DNA of 64,000 bases from Plantago major. Taxonomy: Eukaryota > Streptophyta > Magnoliopsida > Lamiales > Plantaginaceae. The stretch is taken from assembly GCA_026545765.1 (NCBI GenBank), contig CM048843.1, positions 3,162,001 to 3,226,000 of the forward strand. The letters run 5' to 3'. Shown here one piece after another: positions 30,923-43,815 of the stretch. Under the pieces are notes generated by a model. It saw nothing but the letters and a program-made list of their open reading frames with translations, was not told the DNA's origin and searched no databases. The position numbers and the translations under genes were made by a program. Within the stretch, counting starts at the first letter, position 1; every line of letters begins with the position of its first letter.

Positions 30923-32850
30923 TTCAACATCATCATCATACTTGCATTAGTGACGATCCATGCGAGGTGGATGATTGGTTGGCGGTGGTGGCAAGGATAA
31001 CGGATAAGGTTGTGGTTCTGCGGTTCTGTCTTCCCTTCTACGTTCCGTCCTATCATGTCTGGAAGGCTCATCCGTATAAACGTGCTCCTTCAACTTTCCC
31101 TCTCTTATTAAGTGCTCGACCTCAGTTTTCAGTTGAATGCAATCGTCTGTCTCATGGCCACGACCCCTGTGGAACTTGCAATACCCTTTTGCGTTCTTGT
31201 TCTTCCGATTATTGTGAGATGGCTTTGGCCATTGAATATCCAACTTTTTCTCGACAATGGTCGCCAAGATGTCGGATCTTGGTTTATTGAGACGAGTGTA
31301 GTCCGCGAATCTTCTTGGCGGACTCCTTTCCCTGTTGAAACCTTTATCCATGTAATCCTTCTTCGGATCAAACTTTCTCTGGTGTTGCTCTTGTATCATC
31401 GGCTCCTTTCCTTTCTTAAAACCAGCTCTCACTGGAACATTCCTTCAGTACTCCTCTTCGTACATTACCTCTTCACATATGTCATCCAAATATTTTTCAC
31501 TTCTTACTTCCTGGCTAGAAAGTTTCATGCGGAGCTCTGAGTTATAAGTATTAGCATACAGGTGACGAACCCGTTCTTTAATACTGTGAGGCTCAACTCG
31601 GAGAACTTCCGTATTAAAGCGATCCAAGAAAGTCCTAAGATCCTCCTGTTCCCTTTGTATAACCTCGGCCAGGTGCTCTACAGTCCGCTTTCTTCTTTTC
31701 GATTTTCCAAATCGTCCCAGGAACTTGGAAGAGAGGTCCGCATATGACCTTATTGACTTGTTTGGCAAAGCAGTGTACCAATCCATGGCTGTTCCGAAGA
31801 GAGTAGATGAGAACGTGAGAGCTTTCGTATTATCGCTCATCCCCTTGGAATCCATCTTACTATTGTACCTTGTCAAGTGGCCCACAGGGCAAGTGTCTCT
31901 GCAATAGTATTCCAAGTTCGGAATCACACAAAGGGTTTCAGTTCGGAATCACTTGATCCAACCTCTTGTTTCTTTCCTTTTCTTTCATGATATCATCACA
32001 CAAAGGGTTTGGTGCACTAGTAGCTATCTGCTCATGATCCTTTACTAGGCGTCCGAGATTGAGAATCTGGGCCTCCAAGGCTTTTTGTTGAGTATAGATT
32101 TCTTCCGCAATCATTATTTATCCCGTTCTAGGATGAATTGCTACATCCATGGGAAGTCCGTCTAAGTGGACTAATGGGATGGTTTCCTCCACGTGATCTC
32201 TAGCCCGTGGTAGTATATGCTGCGGAACTCGAGGTTGCCCATTTCCCTCTTCTTGATATACTCTTTGTCCATTGAGGCTTCCTTCTCGTCGAGCCTGGGA
32301 AGCAGAATCTCTCATGTCTAGGAGGTTCCGCAAATCCTCTTGTGGTAGCTGATTCCCCAACCTTTGCTGGATCGGACGTTGCTCGTTCCTTGATAAAGCG
32401 GGCTCTGCTTGCCTTGGATTAGCCACTGGCGGAGTGGCTTGTTGGGGTTGGATATTGTTAGACCCCAGACAACCCTGGATTATCGTAAGCAGTCGACCGA
32501 ATTGGTTCTCACTTAATCCGAAGTCACTAGTGCGGACTACACGACCATCTGGCATGGTAAAGTGTTGACCGGGTGGAGGACCTTGTGTCCTTGCCAGAGG
32601 AACTTGTGCAGCTTCTTCTCCATGATTTTCGGGCCCAGCATTCTCAGGAGCATTACAGATTTCACGGGGCGGAACGTCTCTTCCCTCATCAGAGGATGGG
32701 CTCGCTGTGTGACCATCGCTCGGATATCTCCTTCCGCGTTCCTTTCAGCCACAGTGGCCCTTCGTCCTCGGTTGGGCGGACGTCCGCGTGGGCGTGGGGG
32801 TGGAGTCCGACACTGCAAAGATCCGTCTTTGTCCGTCTTGTTCTTGCCAT
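30923..32850 (-). pseudogene. Gypsy gag, frame-broken
   Basis: The first ATG after the primer-binding site is at 32850. A Pro/Arg-rich start (32820-32540), a Gln-rich segment (32555-32118) and the retrotransposon gag domain (31927-31445; TLFGTAMDWYTALP, FLDRFNTEVLRV) follow. The C-terminal part (31432-30947) has the knuckle CKFHRGRGHETDDC and an LIREGKLKEHVYTD segment. At least three frame changes are needed. The gag core is clearly related to the Gypsy gag at 1-2297. Confidence 0.85.
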
Positions 32851-32885
32851 CAGCCTAGCTTAAGCACGGAACCTTTTGTAAGGTT

Positions 32886-32902
32886 TCCCACAAACGGCGC
32901 CA
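32886..32902 (-). other. Primer-binding site of the second Gypsy element
   Basis: The minus strand reads TTGGCGCCGTTTGTGGG, three bases inside the LTR end at 32906. It differs at one base from the site at 2319-2333. Confidence 0.8.
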
Positions 32903-32905
32903 AAA

Positions 32906-33820
32906 TGTTGAGGGGTTGAGCCTCAAACACTAACTAAACTACTACAAGCCTCTATCCTAAGGTCCGCCTCCAACTTGAAGTCCGACCTGGTGCCTTGGTC
33001 CGAGCCGGAACACCTGAAAAGACTGGGGGGGGGGGGTTTAGATAGGTAATCCGGATTGCATGTTGTCAATCCGGTAAGAGACTTTACTCAAGAAAGAGTT
33101 GGAAATCCCAATGTAGTAGTTATGAGGAAGGTTATGATATAGTGAACTTGGTAGTTGCTACTTATGACTTATGACCTACCTTAATGTATGAGACCTTGTG
33201 CTATATTTATAGTTATCATATACTTATGAAGTGGTTCATAAGATGATGCCAAGTGTATGTTCAGGATTTGGACAACAATATTAATGCTCCCTTGGCCCAT
33301 GGCCTAATAGTATGTGGGGGTCCAACACTTTTAAATGGGCCTGGGAGGGTAGATTTGTCCTTTTACCCCTCAGAGTACTATTCCCGCTGATGGGTCCATG
33401 TGAGACCTTTTAGAATGATCCGAGCTCTGTTGAGTTGGTCTGTTCATAGGTAGCTCAGTATCGGTTCGAGATAGTAGCTATTTGGAAGTATCTTGGAGGT
33501 TCCAGTGTATACGTTTGGTCTTATTGTTTAGGTAGCGTCCGAGTTTATCTCGTCCGGTCCGTTTGGCATCCTAGGACTGACAGTGTGTGGTACTTGGTGA
33601 GACCATGCGACCTCTTGTCAGGTTCGGAAGTCGTTCACCTTGTTAGGTCGGACCAGCTGAAGAGGTATATTGACTTAAGCGTACTGATTGTCCCGGAAGT
33701 CCTTCCTTAGAGCGGACTAGCCAAGGTCGGATAAGTACTGAATTGACTATTTAGCCTTGATGCACTCTAGGACACGCTCTATGGCGCCCTTAATGGATTG
33801 GACATATATCCGTATCAACA
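32906..33820 (-). mobile_element. 5' LTR of the second Gypsy element
   Basis: On the minus strand it starts TGTTGATACGG and ends CCCCTCAACA, with 5-bp inverted ends TGTTG/CAACA. It is 915 bp long. A G run near 33024 (plus strand) is a likely length-error site. Outside the LTR at 33821 the bases ACATA would be one side of the target duplication; the other side is lost with the 3' half. Confidence 0.85.
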
Positions 33821-36517
33821 ACATATATATACATATATGTACAATAAGTATTGTACACCAACTAGACTTCTACATTATAGGCTTCTACATATAATTAATC
33901 TAGACTATAAACTAGATTATGACTTATCACTAACAAAGGTTTCATCTTGATTTCTTTCAATAACTTGCATGTGTTATTCTTGTCAATGTTCATTGCTTTG
34001 GAACTCTGTAATTGTCTTTCAAAGTTCAAACAGATTATTTCCTATTTCTATTATTAGAGAAAACTAAAGGTAATATTTTCGAAAATTTTGAATTTCGCCC
34101 CCCAACCCTTGGAAAAATCTCATATATGTAATTTCGCCCTTCCGAGGTTGAAATCCTAGGTCCGTCCCTGATTCGATATACTGTTTTTGGGAAGACAAGG
34201 TAATGTGTGCATATATGCTTGCAGGAGATGATAGTAGACAAACTGCCATTTGCTGCTAACACTTTGAAATGAAACTGCTGAACAGTGAAGACCCTCAGAG
34301 TTCTCTACTCGTCATGACCTTACAAGTAATAGCTCCGGAAATCTATTCGAGAATTAATATACTGGTAAATGATTATCTTACGCACATCTATACATGTTCA
34401 AGATTTTAGATACGGTACAATTAATCAACACCATTTGATAGGACATCAATTGATGATGTGGAAGAAGACTGTCATTCTCTCCCACAACACAGTAAAATTG
34501 AATCAAAGTCCTACTTTAGGATCATCAGCACCATTCATGGCTCACTTTACTTTCTGCCAAATCTTGTATAGAAAAAGTTAGTCCCTAAAGTTTCATTATA
34601 TAAAAAAAATTGAGCATTTTATATTTGCAATTTAAGATTAAATCGTAATTAAAGTTAAAAAATTTTGACTGCATAAAGTTAAAGTGGAAGCTATTTCCGA
34701 GACGGAGGGAGTAATTTGGAATTTGGATCTAAGAGATATTGCAGAATGGACCCTACGCAAGCCCACATGTGAATAATTGTGAAAACTACTCGAAACAAAC
34801 TTCTAATTGCACACATGACATTGCCGGCCCACAATGAGCAAGGATAACTGAATGAGTTAGCTTTTTGCTAAGCTATTTGCTAACTTTAGCTTCAAATTAC
34901 TAACTTGAATATTAGTATTAGGCCTTTCTTAAGATGTTGAAAATCCGCAATGGATTCTTTAGGCACGTCCGAATTGGCTAATCCCGACCTACGGAGGTCA
35001 AGTAGACCATACCTAGTGCGATAGGTTCAAACTCAATGGGAATACATCCATTTATAATGGATGCTGGAGTTATTTTCATCATGCAAATAACTAGGAGGAT
35101 GTTGATTTGTGTAGTGTAAAATTAAAATATGATCCAAGTGGAAGAGAATATGAAGAAAAGGTAGGAGAAAAACGAAAGATTGTGGCCTCAAAATTCCTTA
35201 TCTCGAAGATACGAAATGATTTTGGGAGTCCAATTCTTGTAATAAGCATATGCTAATATCTATGGTAAAGTGGTCCGTCAGTTAGGCCATAAAAGGAGCA
35301 TTTTGGACTTCTTGCATTCTAATCGTGGCCCACTGTTTGGTATTGGTTTCTATCCTTTGGGCAATTTTAAATATATTTGTTTGTTTGCTTCCAAGAATAA
35401 GATTCTTTCTTCTAACAATGGCGATTCAAATTGCGTCTCAAAAATGTTCTCAGCAACAGTTCGTCAAAACCAATACCATATCATTTAACTTGTCTCTTTA
35501 ACTTAGATTCGTAAAATGAGACTAGTAAAACTCCAAGTAGCCGAAGATTAATTGAATGAAAATGAAACTTTTCGACTCCGTGGTTACTCTACTCGTGAAC
35601 TTATCTCTTAAAGTAACATGTTATTTTTCACGCAATTATACTCACTTATAAATGAATCGAGAACATTTGAGTTTTCAAAAATAAGAATGCATTTGTTGAC
35701 GTGAGTTGCATTTCATTATTAAAATAATGATATTGTAGGAATTTTGGGATGCTAACTTGCTAAGAAAAGTATCAAATTAATTCGTTCTAAAATATCGCAA
35801 GTTTAGGTAAGCATGCAACTTGTTCATACATATAGCTCAAGAGAAGCTTCTAGATGGAAGGAAAAGGATAGTTTTATGACCGGATGGTCCGGATCCGACA
35901 ATCTTTGCCTATAGTACAAAATAAGGATTGGAGTAAATTACTATAGTATGAATTTACCCCTTACGTATTTCTTTGTACTCATACATTAAAATTGATATTT
36001 AATTTTGTATGAAAATTATAATAAAACAAATGGATAAGAAAATATATGTTCATTGTATAATTTACCTGTAAATGTAATTCTACTTTTTATTATTTCTTGA
36101 TGGAGAGTTGCTTTCTATTTTAATAATGTACTCCCTGTGTCCAACATAACTTTATACATTTATCATATTTAGTTGTCTTATAAAACTTTATACATTACTA
36201 AAAGAGGAAGGCATCACACACCCACAAGTAATAAAAAAAATCTTGCATTTACATGTAAATTACACATTTTTCCACTAAAAGAACACGGTTTTACAACGTT
36301 TTTATGTTTTTTCAGTTATTTCAAATTTTCAACTACAACTACATGTCAACCCTAACATATAAAATTTTTCGAGATGGGTAGAATATGACGTTATTTAGTA
36401 AGGTTAAAATTTACAAATATATAAAAGTATTATATATTTTTCATGTTCTATCAGTTATATCAATCATCTATTACACATGGATGTTAATTAGGCTTGATTT
36501 CAATGGAGTGTTTGATA
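33821..36517. other. Spacer between the Gypsy LTR and the Stowaway-like MITE
   Basis: No supported gene lies here. A GACGGAGGGAGTA end near 34699 and an ACTCCCTGTGTCC end near 36129 look like single surviving ends of Stowaway-like miniature elements. The rest is AT-rich with short frames only. Confidence 0.5.
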
Positions 36518-36731
36518 CTCCCTCTATTTCGGTTTCATATCCCACGGATCCAGAGAAAAATTAATAAAGCAGTAGAGATGGTGATAAATAATGAAATAAA
36601 GTGAATAAAATATGACAACTAGTTAATAAAATAATAGAGATTGTATAATGTAGAAGAGAGTTAGGGATTAAAAGATAAAGTTGTAACGGTTCAAAATGAA
36701 ATGTGGGAATGTGAAACTAAGATGGAGGGAG
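36518..36731. mobile_element. Stowaway-like MITE
   Basis: Imperfect inverted repeats of about 29 bases (CTCCCTCTATTTCGGTTTCA... and its partner ending ...TTTCACATTCCCAC when complemented) are flanked by TA on both sides (36516-36517 and 36732-36733). TA duplication and CTCCCTC ends are typical of Tc1/mariner-derived Stowaway elements. It is 214 bp long and non-coding. Confidence 0.85.
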
Positions 36732-37256
36732 TATATCGTTAAAAACATCAAGTTAAGAAAAACTTTAAGTGTGTGATTGGTTAAGAGTTAAAATTCAAAA
36801 AACAGAGTTAAAAACATCTAAATTTCTACGAAATTCAATGTTTTAATTTTATACCAAAGACCCTCTAATTATTAATTACTGTTGATTGTAATGATTCCCA
36901 TATTTGTTCATTACGTCCCTTATAGTTTGATTATTGATTACTGCAATATCAAATCCTAATGGACAACAGAACGGTAGCTTAAAAAAAAAAAGACAGACAC
37001 TACTCAATTAATTATAAACAACAAGAGATTACAGAGGAGAAGGAGCATCCCCATTGGTGTAGCCATGTAAAAATCAGCTAACCAAACATGGGAGATTTAC
37101 ATAATAATTACCCTACCATAACATCCGACTTAACTCCTAACTTACTTAACTAGAAGAAAACCAAAATGAAGGGCGCACTGCAATTTCCAAAAACTTCACT
37201 GCAGTAGCATCCACCCCTACCATAAAATTGCAAACAACGACTAAACTCGAAACAAA

Positions 37257-38219
37257 TTACAAAGAAGCCCAATCAATCTCATAAGACGGATACTTCGGCA
37301 ACGACCCGATCTCCCAACCGGGCTGCTCATCCTGCCCAAACTCCGGAAATATCAGATCCGACCCTGGCGACGACCCGCCCGACACATCACTATCCGACCC
37401 GACCGACCCATCAACCTTCACACACTTCTTCTCCTCAACCTCTTCCACCAGGGGCTTTTTCGACCTTTTACCTTTCTTGGCATCAATACTTTTCCCTTCC
37501 GCCAGAGTCTGGCAAATCACCTGCAACTTAGCTTCCACACTAGAATGAAGCGGCTTGTACTCACCGAAATCTCCGCCAATATGGGACCCACTGTGGCGGA
37601 GATGCGGGAAGTTCAGCCTTGCCGTGTCACCCCTCAGCTTGTACGCCGCCTTGTCGTAGGCCAAGGCGGCCTCTTCAGCGGTGTCGAACGTGCCGAGCCA
37701 AAGCCGGGTCCGGTTTTTGGGTAAACGGATCTCGGCGACCCATTTGCCCCAGTGGCGTTGGCGGACGCCCCGGTACAGCTTGGTGGGCTTTGGAGGTGAG
37801 CCGGAGAGTTTCATGGAAACGGGCCTAGGTGCGAGGAAGTGGGCCGTGTTGGTGGGTGGTGGGTAGTGGGCTTGGTAAGGGATTTGGGCTGGGATGTTTT
37901 GGATCTGGGTCGGGTTGAGGTAGTTTTGGGTTTGGTCTAGGGAGAATGGGTAATTTGAGACGTGGTTGAACATTGTCTCGAACTGGGGAGTAGAAAGGTA
38001 GGAATTGTAGGAGAAGGAACTTGAGGGAGAAGGAGAGAAGAATTGGTTATCTGAAGTGGAGGGTAGAGAAGAGAAAGAGGAAGAAGGGAGAGTGGAAGGA
38101 GAAGAAATGGGTGGGGAGGTAGCACTTTTCATAAAAGGTTCAAGTGCTTCCATTAGTTCACCACCTGTGAAAGGATCTACAACTGGAGTGCTATTCCAAA
38201 AATCCATAGCAGCTGCCAT
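37257..38219 (-). CDS. AP2/ERF transcription factor, RAP2-4/RAP2-13-like (group I, DREB A-6)
   Basis: This nuclear DNA-binding regulator is expected to bind DRE/GCC-type boxes in stress, light and ethylene responses. The intact single-exon frame has 320 codons from the ATG at 38219; a second ATG at 38207 could also serve. The N-terminus MDFWNS...[18 protein letters not shown] is the conserved group I motif. A Ser/Pro-rich segment (residues 34-75) and an Asn/Gln/Pro-rich segment follow. One AP2 domain (about 148-205) begins [18 protein letters not shown] and includes [12 protein letters not shown] and the end ARLNFP. Val and Leu at DREB positions 14 and 19 fit subgroup A-6. The C-terminus ends [11 protein letters not shown], typical of this group and probably for activation. 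A basic KKGKRSKK near residue 248 may be the nuclear signal. No frame damage is seen. Confidence 0.95.
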   Translation of the reverse strand: MAAAMDFWNSTPVVDPFTGGELMEALEPFMKSATSPPISSPSTLPSSSFSSLPSTSDNQFFSPSPSSSFSYNSYLSTPQFETMFNHVSNYPFSLDQTQNYLNPTQIQNIPAQIPYQAHYPPPTNTAHFLAPRPVSMKLSGSPPKPTKLYRGVRQRHWGKWVAEIRLPKNRTRLWLGTFDTAEEAALAYDKAAYKLRGDTARLNFPHLRHSGSHIGGDFGEYKPLHSSVEAKLQVICQTLAEGKSIDAKKGKRSKKPLVEEVEEKKCVKVDGSVGSDSDVSGGSSPGSDLIFPEFGQDEQPGWEIGSLPKYPSYEIDWASL

Positions 38220-38766
38220 TAATTAATTACTTCTTTTTCTTAATTAGCTAGCTTACAAAAGATGAATGCAAAGAAGAAGAAGTAAAAGAAAAGTGACCTG
38301 GTTCTTAGAAAAATGAAAGAACAGGTGAGAGAGAAAAGGATTTTAGTGAGAGGTATACAAATAGACAACCTCTGGAAATCCTGTTTTGTTGAGGGAGCAA
38401 CAAATAAGCCCTCAAATAAAAATGAATTGAAGAAAGAAAAAAAAAGATCTTTCTGGAAAACACCTGGGTTTTTTCTGGAAATCTTGTTTCTAAGTTTGCT
38501 TTTGGAGCATGAAGACGATGATATGATTGATGATGATAAGTAGAGAAGCAAAAACAAACTCAAGAATCAATCAGTAAACGAAAAAACAGATGATTTGCAG
38601 AAAGGGAAGACAGAAGCGGGGTGAATTAGAAGGGGGTTAAAAGAAGAAGATTAATTTTAAGAAGATTGTTTTAGTGATGTGTGTGCAAGTGAGATTGAAG
38701 AAATGTGAATTATCTCTCGGCCTCACTTTTTTTCTCTGTGTGACTAAATGGACTTCACCTGCTCCG

Positions 38767-38773
38767 TTTTATA
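38767..38773 (-). promoter_or_regulatory. TATA box of the ERF gene
   Basis: The minus strand reads TATAAAA in the context CCACTATAAAACGG, 548 bases upstream of the ATG. Transcription would start near 38740 and give a leader of about 500 bases. That leader is rich in TTC and TTTCT on the minus strand. An intron within it is possible but not shown. Confidence 0.6.
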
Positions 38774-38861
38774 GTGGTGTGGCCACTCACACTAGGTGCG
38801 GAAACCCACCTGTGCTGACGTAGGCAGTCGTCAGATTTGTGTGTACTGCCAATGGAGGGGT

Positions 38862-38871
38862 GACACGTGGC
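38862..38871 (-). promoter_or_regulatory. ABRE/G-box upstream of the ERF gene
   Basis: GACACGTGGC contains CACGTG at 38864-38869, about 90 bases upstream of the TATA box. This is the core of ABA-responsive and light-responsive elements bound by bZIP/bHLH factors. It fits the stress-related role of group I ERFs, but function is inferred from sequence only. Confidence 0.5.
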
Positions 38872-38879
38872 TTGGTTAC

Positions 38880-40083
38880 TGACAGGTGTAGGTTTGGACA
38901 AGGGGCATGTGTAGCTTGTGAGCTTTGATTGCCTGCCTGCCTGCCTATATTGTTGACTACTGGGATGTACGCGTAACCGCGTTCACATCACTCTCACCGG
39001 TTACCTGCTAACCATGGTTTATTTTGCTCTCTCATTCAATTGTCTTTTTGAATCGGTTCACCTACTATACGAGTATATCGATCCGGACAATAATAATATA
39101 TTTTCATTTTGGATTTTTATGGTTTAAAATTTTAGGAAAATAAAAGAAATTGAGTGAAAATGTACATTGTCCAAGCTCAAAAGACGCCGAATAACGTAAA
39201 AAATCGATTTTACTTCAACAATTTTTTTGAGTGAGATTTTCCACAAATATAACTTCTTGTCCTTAAACTCCATTAAACCATGCATGTCAAACCGTTTGCC
39301 AAGCCAATAAAATCAATCAAACCTGGTTAAAAACACCTATTTTAATCTGGTTTTTATAATTTTAATTGATTTTCAAACAGCTTAGCAGAGTCTTTACGTC
39401 GAACAGTTTAAGTTCATCTAAAAGTATGCGTAGTATGTAATGTTGTTCGTCCATTTATATACTCTATACGTCCGTTAAAATTTTATACATTAAGTTAAAA
39501 TTTAAAATAAATCATAAACTAAGAAAATATGGTGAAATGTGTATTTTTATGTGTTTTGGTACTTTATTCCGATAATATATAAAGTTTGATGACAATATTT
39601 GTAAGTGGGAGGTGGGATAATTACTTTTAGTAATTTATATCACAATATCCACAATTCCAGGTTCATTATTTCACATGTCCCACCAACATGTCACGTTGAA
39701 TTCTTGAGTAAACAACCACCATAATTTAGGGGAGAAGTTACAACAGAACGTGAAAGGTTAAAAATTCAAACGTAAGGGTTTCGCATCAATAATTCACCTC
39801 TCTTTGTCATATTTTTCTTCATTCAACAAAACCTTATCATCGTTAATGTCAAGAACAGCACAGTGCTACAGCAATTAGACTTAAGCTTTCGGCCAAAGTA
39901 TTGTGTAATACATCAATAGTAAGTGTTTCTCAATTGATTAAAATCAATAACTAATATCATATTTGTCAGATGTTAAATCTCATAAGAATCTAATTTATAA
40001 TTTATGCATATTTATCATATAAAGATAAACAATACTCCACTCCGAAAAACTACATAGGGTTGATTTAAAGTTTTGGTTGGAAA

Positions 40084-40135
<52 letters not shown>

Positions 40136-42932
40136 TGTGACAGAAATACTATCGGAGTGTTTGGTTCCAAATTCGAATTGAGATATCTCAATTTCAATCT
40201 GGAACCATACACTCCATATAATTTTTGTGGTAAGATGTTTTTTATTTATTTATAGGTAGTTGTTCGTACAATTAAATACTGTAGATATTATGTGATGGAG
40301 TGGTAGATCTATCAGATGAATTTATGCCTGTCTGCACAAAGTACTAAGAAAAAATTGATGCAGAGGCAGTTTGGTTTGTGTCTTGTTTTAATGTAATTAT
40401 ATTTATTGGAGTATTACGGGTTGTTTGTGATAGAATTATCGTTCCATTTTAATTCAGTCGGATCTTACCTCCGTATTTGATTATTCCATTATAATTGAGA
40501 TAACATTGCTATCATATAATTGGAACGCAACTCAATTAACTCAAAATCTACGTAACAAACTTACAAAAACACCTACAAAATTTTAATTCTATACCAAACA
40601 CAGATTTCCACAACTCAATTAAAATTTAATTACTATTAATCAGTTATACCTCAATTAAAATTCTCTCAATTAAAGTTCTGTGCAAAACAGTCAGTTAGTT
40701 ATCCATCTAATCCTTTGTCATTTACGTTGCAAGTTTAACACGTCTTGGCAGATTGTAGTTGGCTAACAATCTAAGGAGCATCTATCTTTAATGTTTTTAA
40801 TTTATGAGATAATAATATGTACATTTTAATTTTGAAGGATTAACTTGGTTCAACATCATTTGAAGATAACCATACCGTACCGTACCATATTCAAGTGCAT
40901 GATCTATAGTATGTTTAACCGTTCATAAGGGTTTCTCCTATGTCAGGAGCGTGATCAATGTACTCATTGAGTACAAACATATACAGTAATAGTTCTTTAA
41001 ATAATACATCTGATATCTTTTTACAAGGTAACGAGAACAACATAAAATCTTTTCCTCTCAGAATCAAATAGAATACTAAGTTTTTTATTTAACATAAATT
41101 TTATTGATGACGAACAATAGTATAGAGTAACAACGAAACAAAAATGTTCCTACAAATACATGAAATTCCATCTCACAACCTTAATATGATTAAATGTAGC
41201 TTAAAATTTCAACAAAACAAAACTGAAAAATTAGATAAGTAGTTATCTTTTCCACCCCTTTCTGTTTTTAATAGTTTCATCCAAACTAGATGTGTCAGGT
41301 GAGCATCATTAAGCATTGGATTATTGCATTATTTAAGAATCAAAGTGGAAGAACAGGATGAACCCTCATTGTTCAACCACTAAATTAACTAACTTAATTA
41401 TCCAGGGAAGTAATTAAGTGGGTTCAGACCATTAATTAATGTTGAGATGAGATTGGACAAACTCGTTTCCGGCACGATTAGGAATACAAAACAATATCTT
41501 CAGCTGGCTCCTAAACAACCATGATGTAATGATTGGGATTTTTAACCACAAGTTTTTCGATAATTTTAATTAAGTCAAACTAATCTATATCATGATATCT
41601 TATGTAATGCCATTAGCATGAGGATAATGAACAATATTGCTTCTAATAATTTGTCATGGTGATAAACTTTGAGGACGTTCGCATCAATGATTAATAGCAA
41701 ATTAAATGCATTTAAATGTATGACTTTAATATGCGAGAATGACAGATTCAATAAGGCTCTAGAGTAGATGATTATTCAATTTATATAATTTTTTAGTTTT
41801 CCTTTTCTTCTACTAATAGTGAATCCTGAGTTTTTAATTTTCCCTTTTTTTTCCATTAATGGTGAATCATGAGTCCGTCCCGGACTATTTATGAAGAGGA
41901 TGTTAGGTTAAACTTTGCTCGACTTGGCTGTTGGTACTCATGAAAGAGTCTCGAGTAATTCTCCAGAACTGTATTGTCTGGCTAGACGTAACTTCTGCTC
42001 AATCATGTTATTGGTGGATGAATTTTAAACGTAAAATCAAATCGTCACTCACACAAGTTGCCATTCTGCGACCATTGTAAAGCAAACCATGACAATTGGC
42101 AATTGTAATTTCGGCGGACCTTGCGGCTGAGAAACCACATTATTATTAGCACAAGGCACGTGCATGTCACGTGCACTGTGCGTTTCTCACGGGTCAACTT
42201 TATTTTATTTCCCTTGGAAAATAATTTTATGATTTTCAAGGACACATATCTTTATCTTACGGCATCAATCTCTCCATCAACCCCCAAGACTTCGTTGTAT
42301 TGCACCAAGCTCGGTTCATCACATACAGGGATCATATCCAAATTTTAATTCAAATAGAGACTCTATAAGTTACAACATTATATTAACACTTCTGAGTTCT
42401 GATATTATATTAACACGTACTCTTGCATTTCTGACGTTGTAGCTAAGTATGAATCTTTTTTAATAATATTTGGTGCCAAAGGATCTTTGGCTAGAATTCT
42501 CCCTCCTCTCAATACCATTTTACACTACCTAATACCTACCCCATAATTAGCTTGCTTAATACTCGAATTCATCTTACAAACATCACATAATTAACTCTGA
42601 GACATTGTTGTAGTCCAGTTAGATTCACATGTATACTAACTTTTCGATTGTTTCGCTTGATTGTGACTAGTTGTGCAAGGTTTAGATTGTATTGGAGCCC
42701 TTCACGTTAGAAAATAGTATGGAGACCACATTGGATCATTAATTAATAACTTTTGAGATATTGTTTAAGATTATGATTATTCTTATGTATCATATTTTGT
42801 TGAACCCTCCCACTCTGTACTGAGCAGAATGAATGTCGAGACAATACTAGACAACATGGTGGACATTTTTCTCTCAATTTAGAATCTAATTTGGAGCTTG
42901 CTAGTTTTCTCAGTGAGAAGGTGTGAGGGCAT
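38880..42932. other. AT-rich spacer between the ERF promoter and CACTA D
   Basis: No supported gene lies here. An (AT)n run is at 40088-40130. Sequence around 39468-39600 has a TACGTCCGTTAAAATTTTATACA word like a decayed MITE end, without a partner. Frames are short and lack recognisable domains. Confidence 0.6.
40088..40130. repeat. (AT)n microsatellite
   Basis: About 21 AT units without interruption. Frames reading through it (Tyr-Ile repeats) are not genes. Confidence 0.92.
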
Positions 42933-43343
42933 CACTACAAGAAAAATAGGTTTTAGAGACGGATAAATCCGTCTCTAAATTAGGGACGAATCGGCGGATA
43001 TAGGGACGGATTAGGGACGTATAGGCCTATCCGTCTCTAGTCCGTCCCTAAGTAGGGACGGATTAGTTATCCGTCTCTGTTTTAGGGATGGATAAAAATA
43101 TCCGTCCCTAAAACAGTCGACTGCAAAAAAAAAAAAAAAATTAAAAAAAGGGGGTCAAAGACGGATAGCCTATCCGTCGCTAAATAGCGATGGATAGGGT
43201 ATCCGTCCCTAAACCTCACAGAAAAACACGGGCACTTCCCTTCTTCTCCTCCATTTTCATTCTGCTTCTTCTCTTCCCTTCTTCGAAGCCATTTCTGCCC
43301 ACTTCCAATTCCGGCCAATAATCCACCATTCCGGCCAATCTTG
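42933..43343 (+). repeat. Left terminus, subterminal repeats and leader of D
   Basis: About nine copies of GGGACGGAT or AGAGACGGAT and their complements occur, with a few GCGA/GTCGC variants near 43170-43195, then a poly-A run and a CT-rich leader. The leader matches that of C (51415-51540). Confidence 0.85.
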
Positions 43344-43640
43344 CACTACAAAAAATCTGGTCTGTAGCGACGGATAGAAAATCCGTCGCCCCCTGGAGCT
43401 GTGGCGACGGATAATAATCCGTCGTCCATATCGCGACGGATTGGACGACGGATAATATGTTTGACAAATTTATTTATTTTTTAATTCCGAAATATAACGA
43501 CGGATAGATTCTATCCGTCGCTATATTTAGCTACGGATAGAATCTATCCGTCGCTAAATATTTTAATTGGACTAGTGACGGAATTTGAAATTCCGTCACT
43601 AATTCCGTCACTGTGAATTCCGTCACTAATTCCGTCACTA
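43344..43640 (-). repeat. 3' subterminal repeats of B
   Basis: GCGACGGATA and TATCCGTCGC dyads near the terminus are followed by a GTGACGGAATT group further in. This is the same order as the right end of A read in reverse. Confidence 0.85.
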
Positions 43641-43815
43641 TTTATTTCATATTAATCCCTATTTTTCGTAGTTCACCTATTTAATCAATATAATGTTCGA
43701 TAATAAATCAATAATACGGAAAATGTTTCAATGAATAAAAAAGTAATATTCGGAGCTGGAGAAATTATCCAACAAGTGTAAATATGAAAAAAAATCCGAA
43801 CATACAGATACATAA

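Larger units (their letters stand above)
29726..33820 (-). mobile_element. Gypsy retrotransposon, 5' half only
   Basis: Read on the minus strand: LTR (33820-32906), primer-binding site (32902-32886), gag, protease and the first third of reverse transcriptase. It stops at about 29726 against the Copia RNase H. The rest of pol and the 3' LTR are absent. The primer-binding site and the zinc-knuckle style match the left Gypsy element (1-2333), but the LTRs look unrelated. Confidence 0.88.

Noticed and set aside
37619..37866. Plus-strand ORFs within the ERF gene
   Set aside because: They are shadows of the AP2 domain coding sequence on the other strand.
40015..40255. Open frames rich in Tyr-Ile around the (AT)n run
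   Set aside because: They are produced by the AT microsatellite read in different frames, with no start context or domain.
43082..43467. Minus-strand ORFs across the left edge of element B
   Set aside because: They cross the D/B junction and read subterminal repeats; they are accidental frames.
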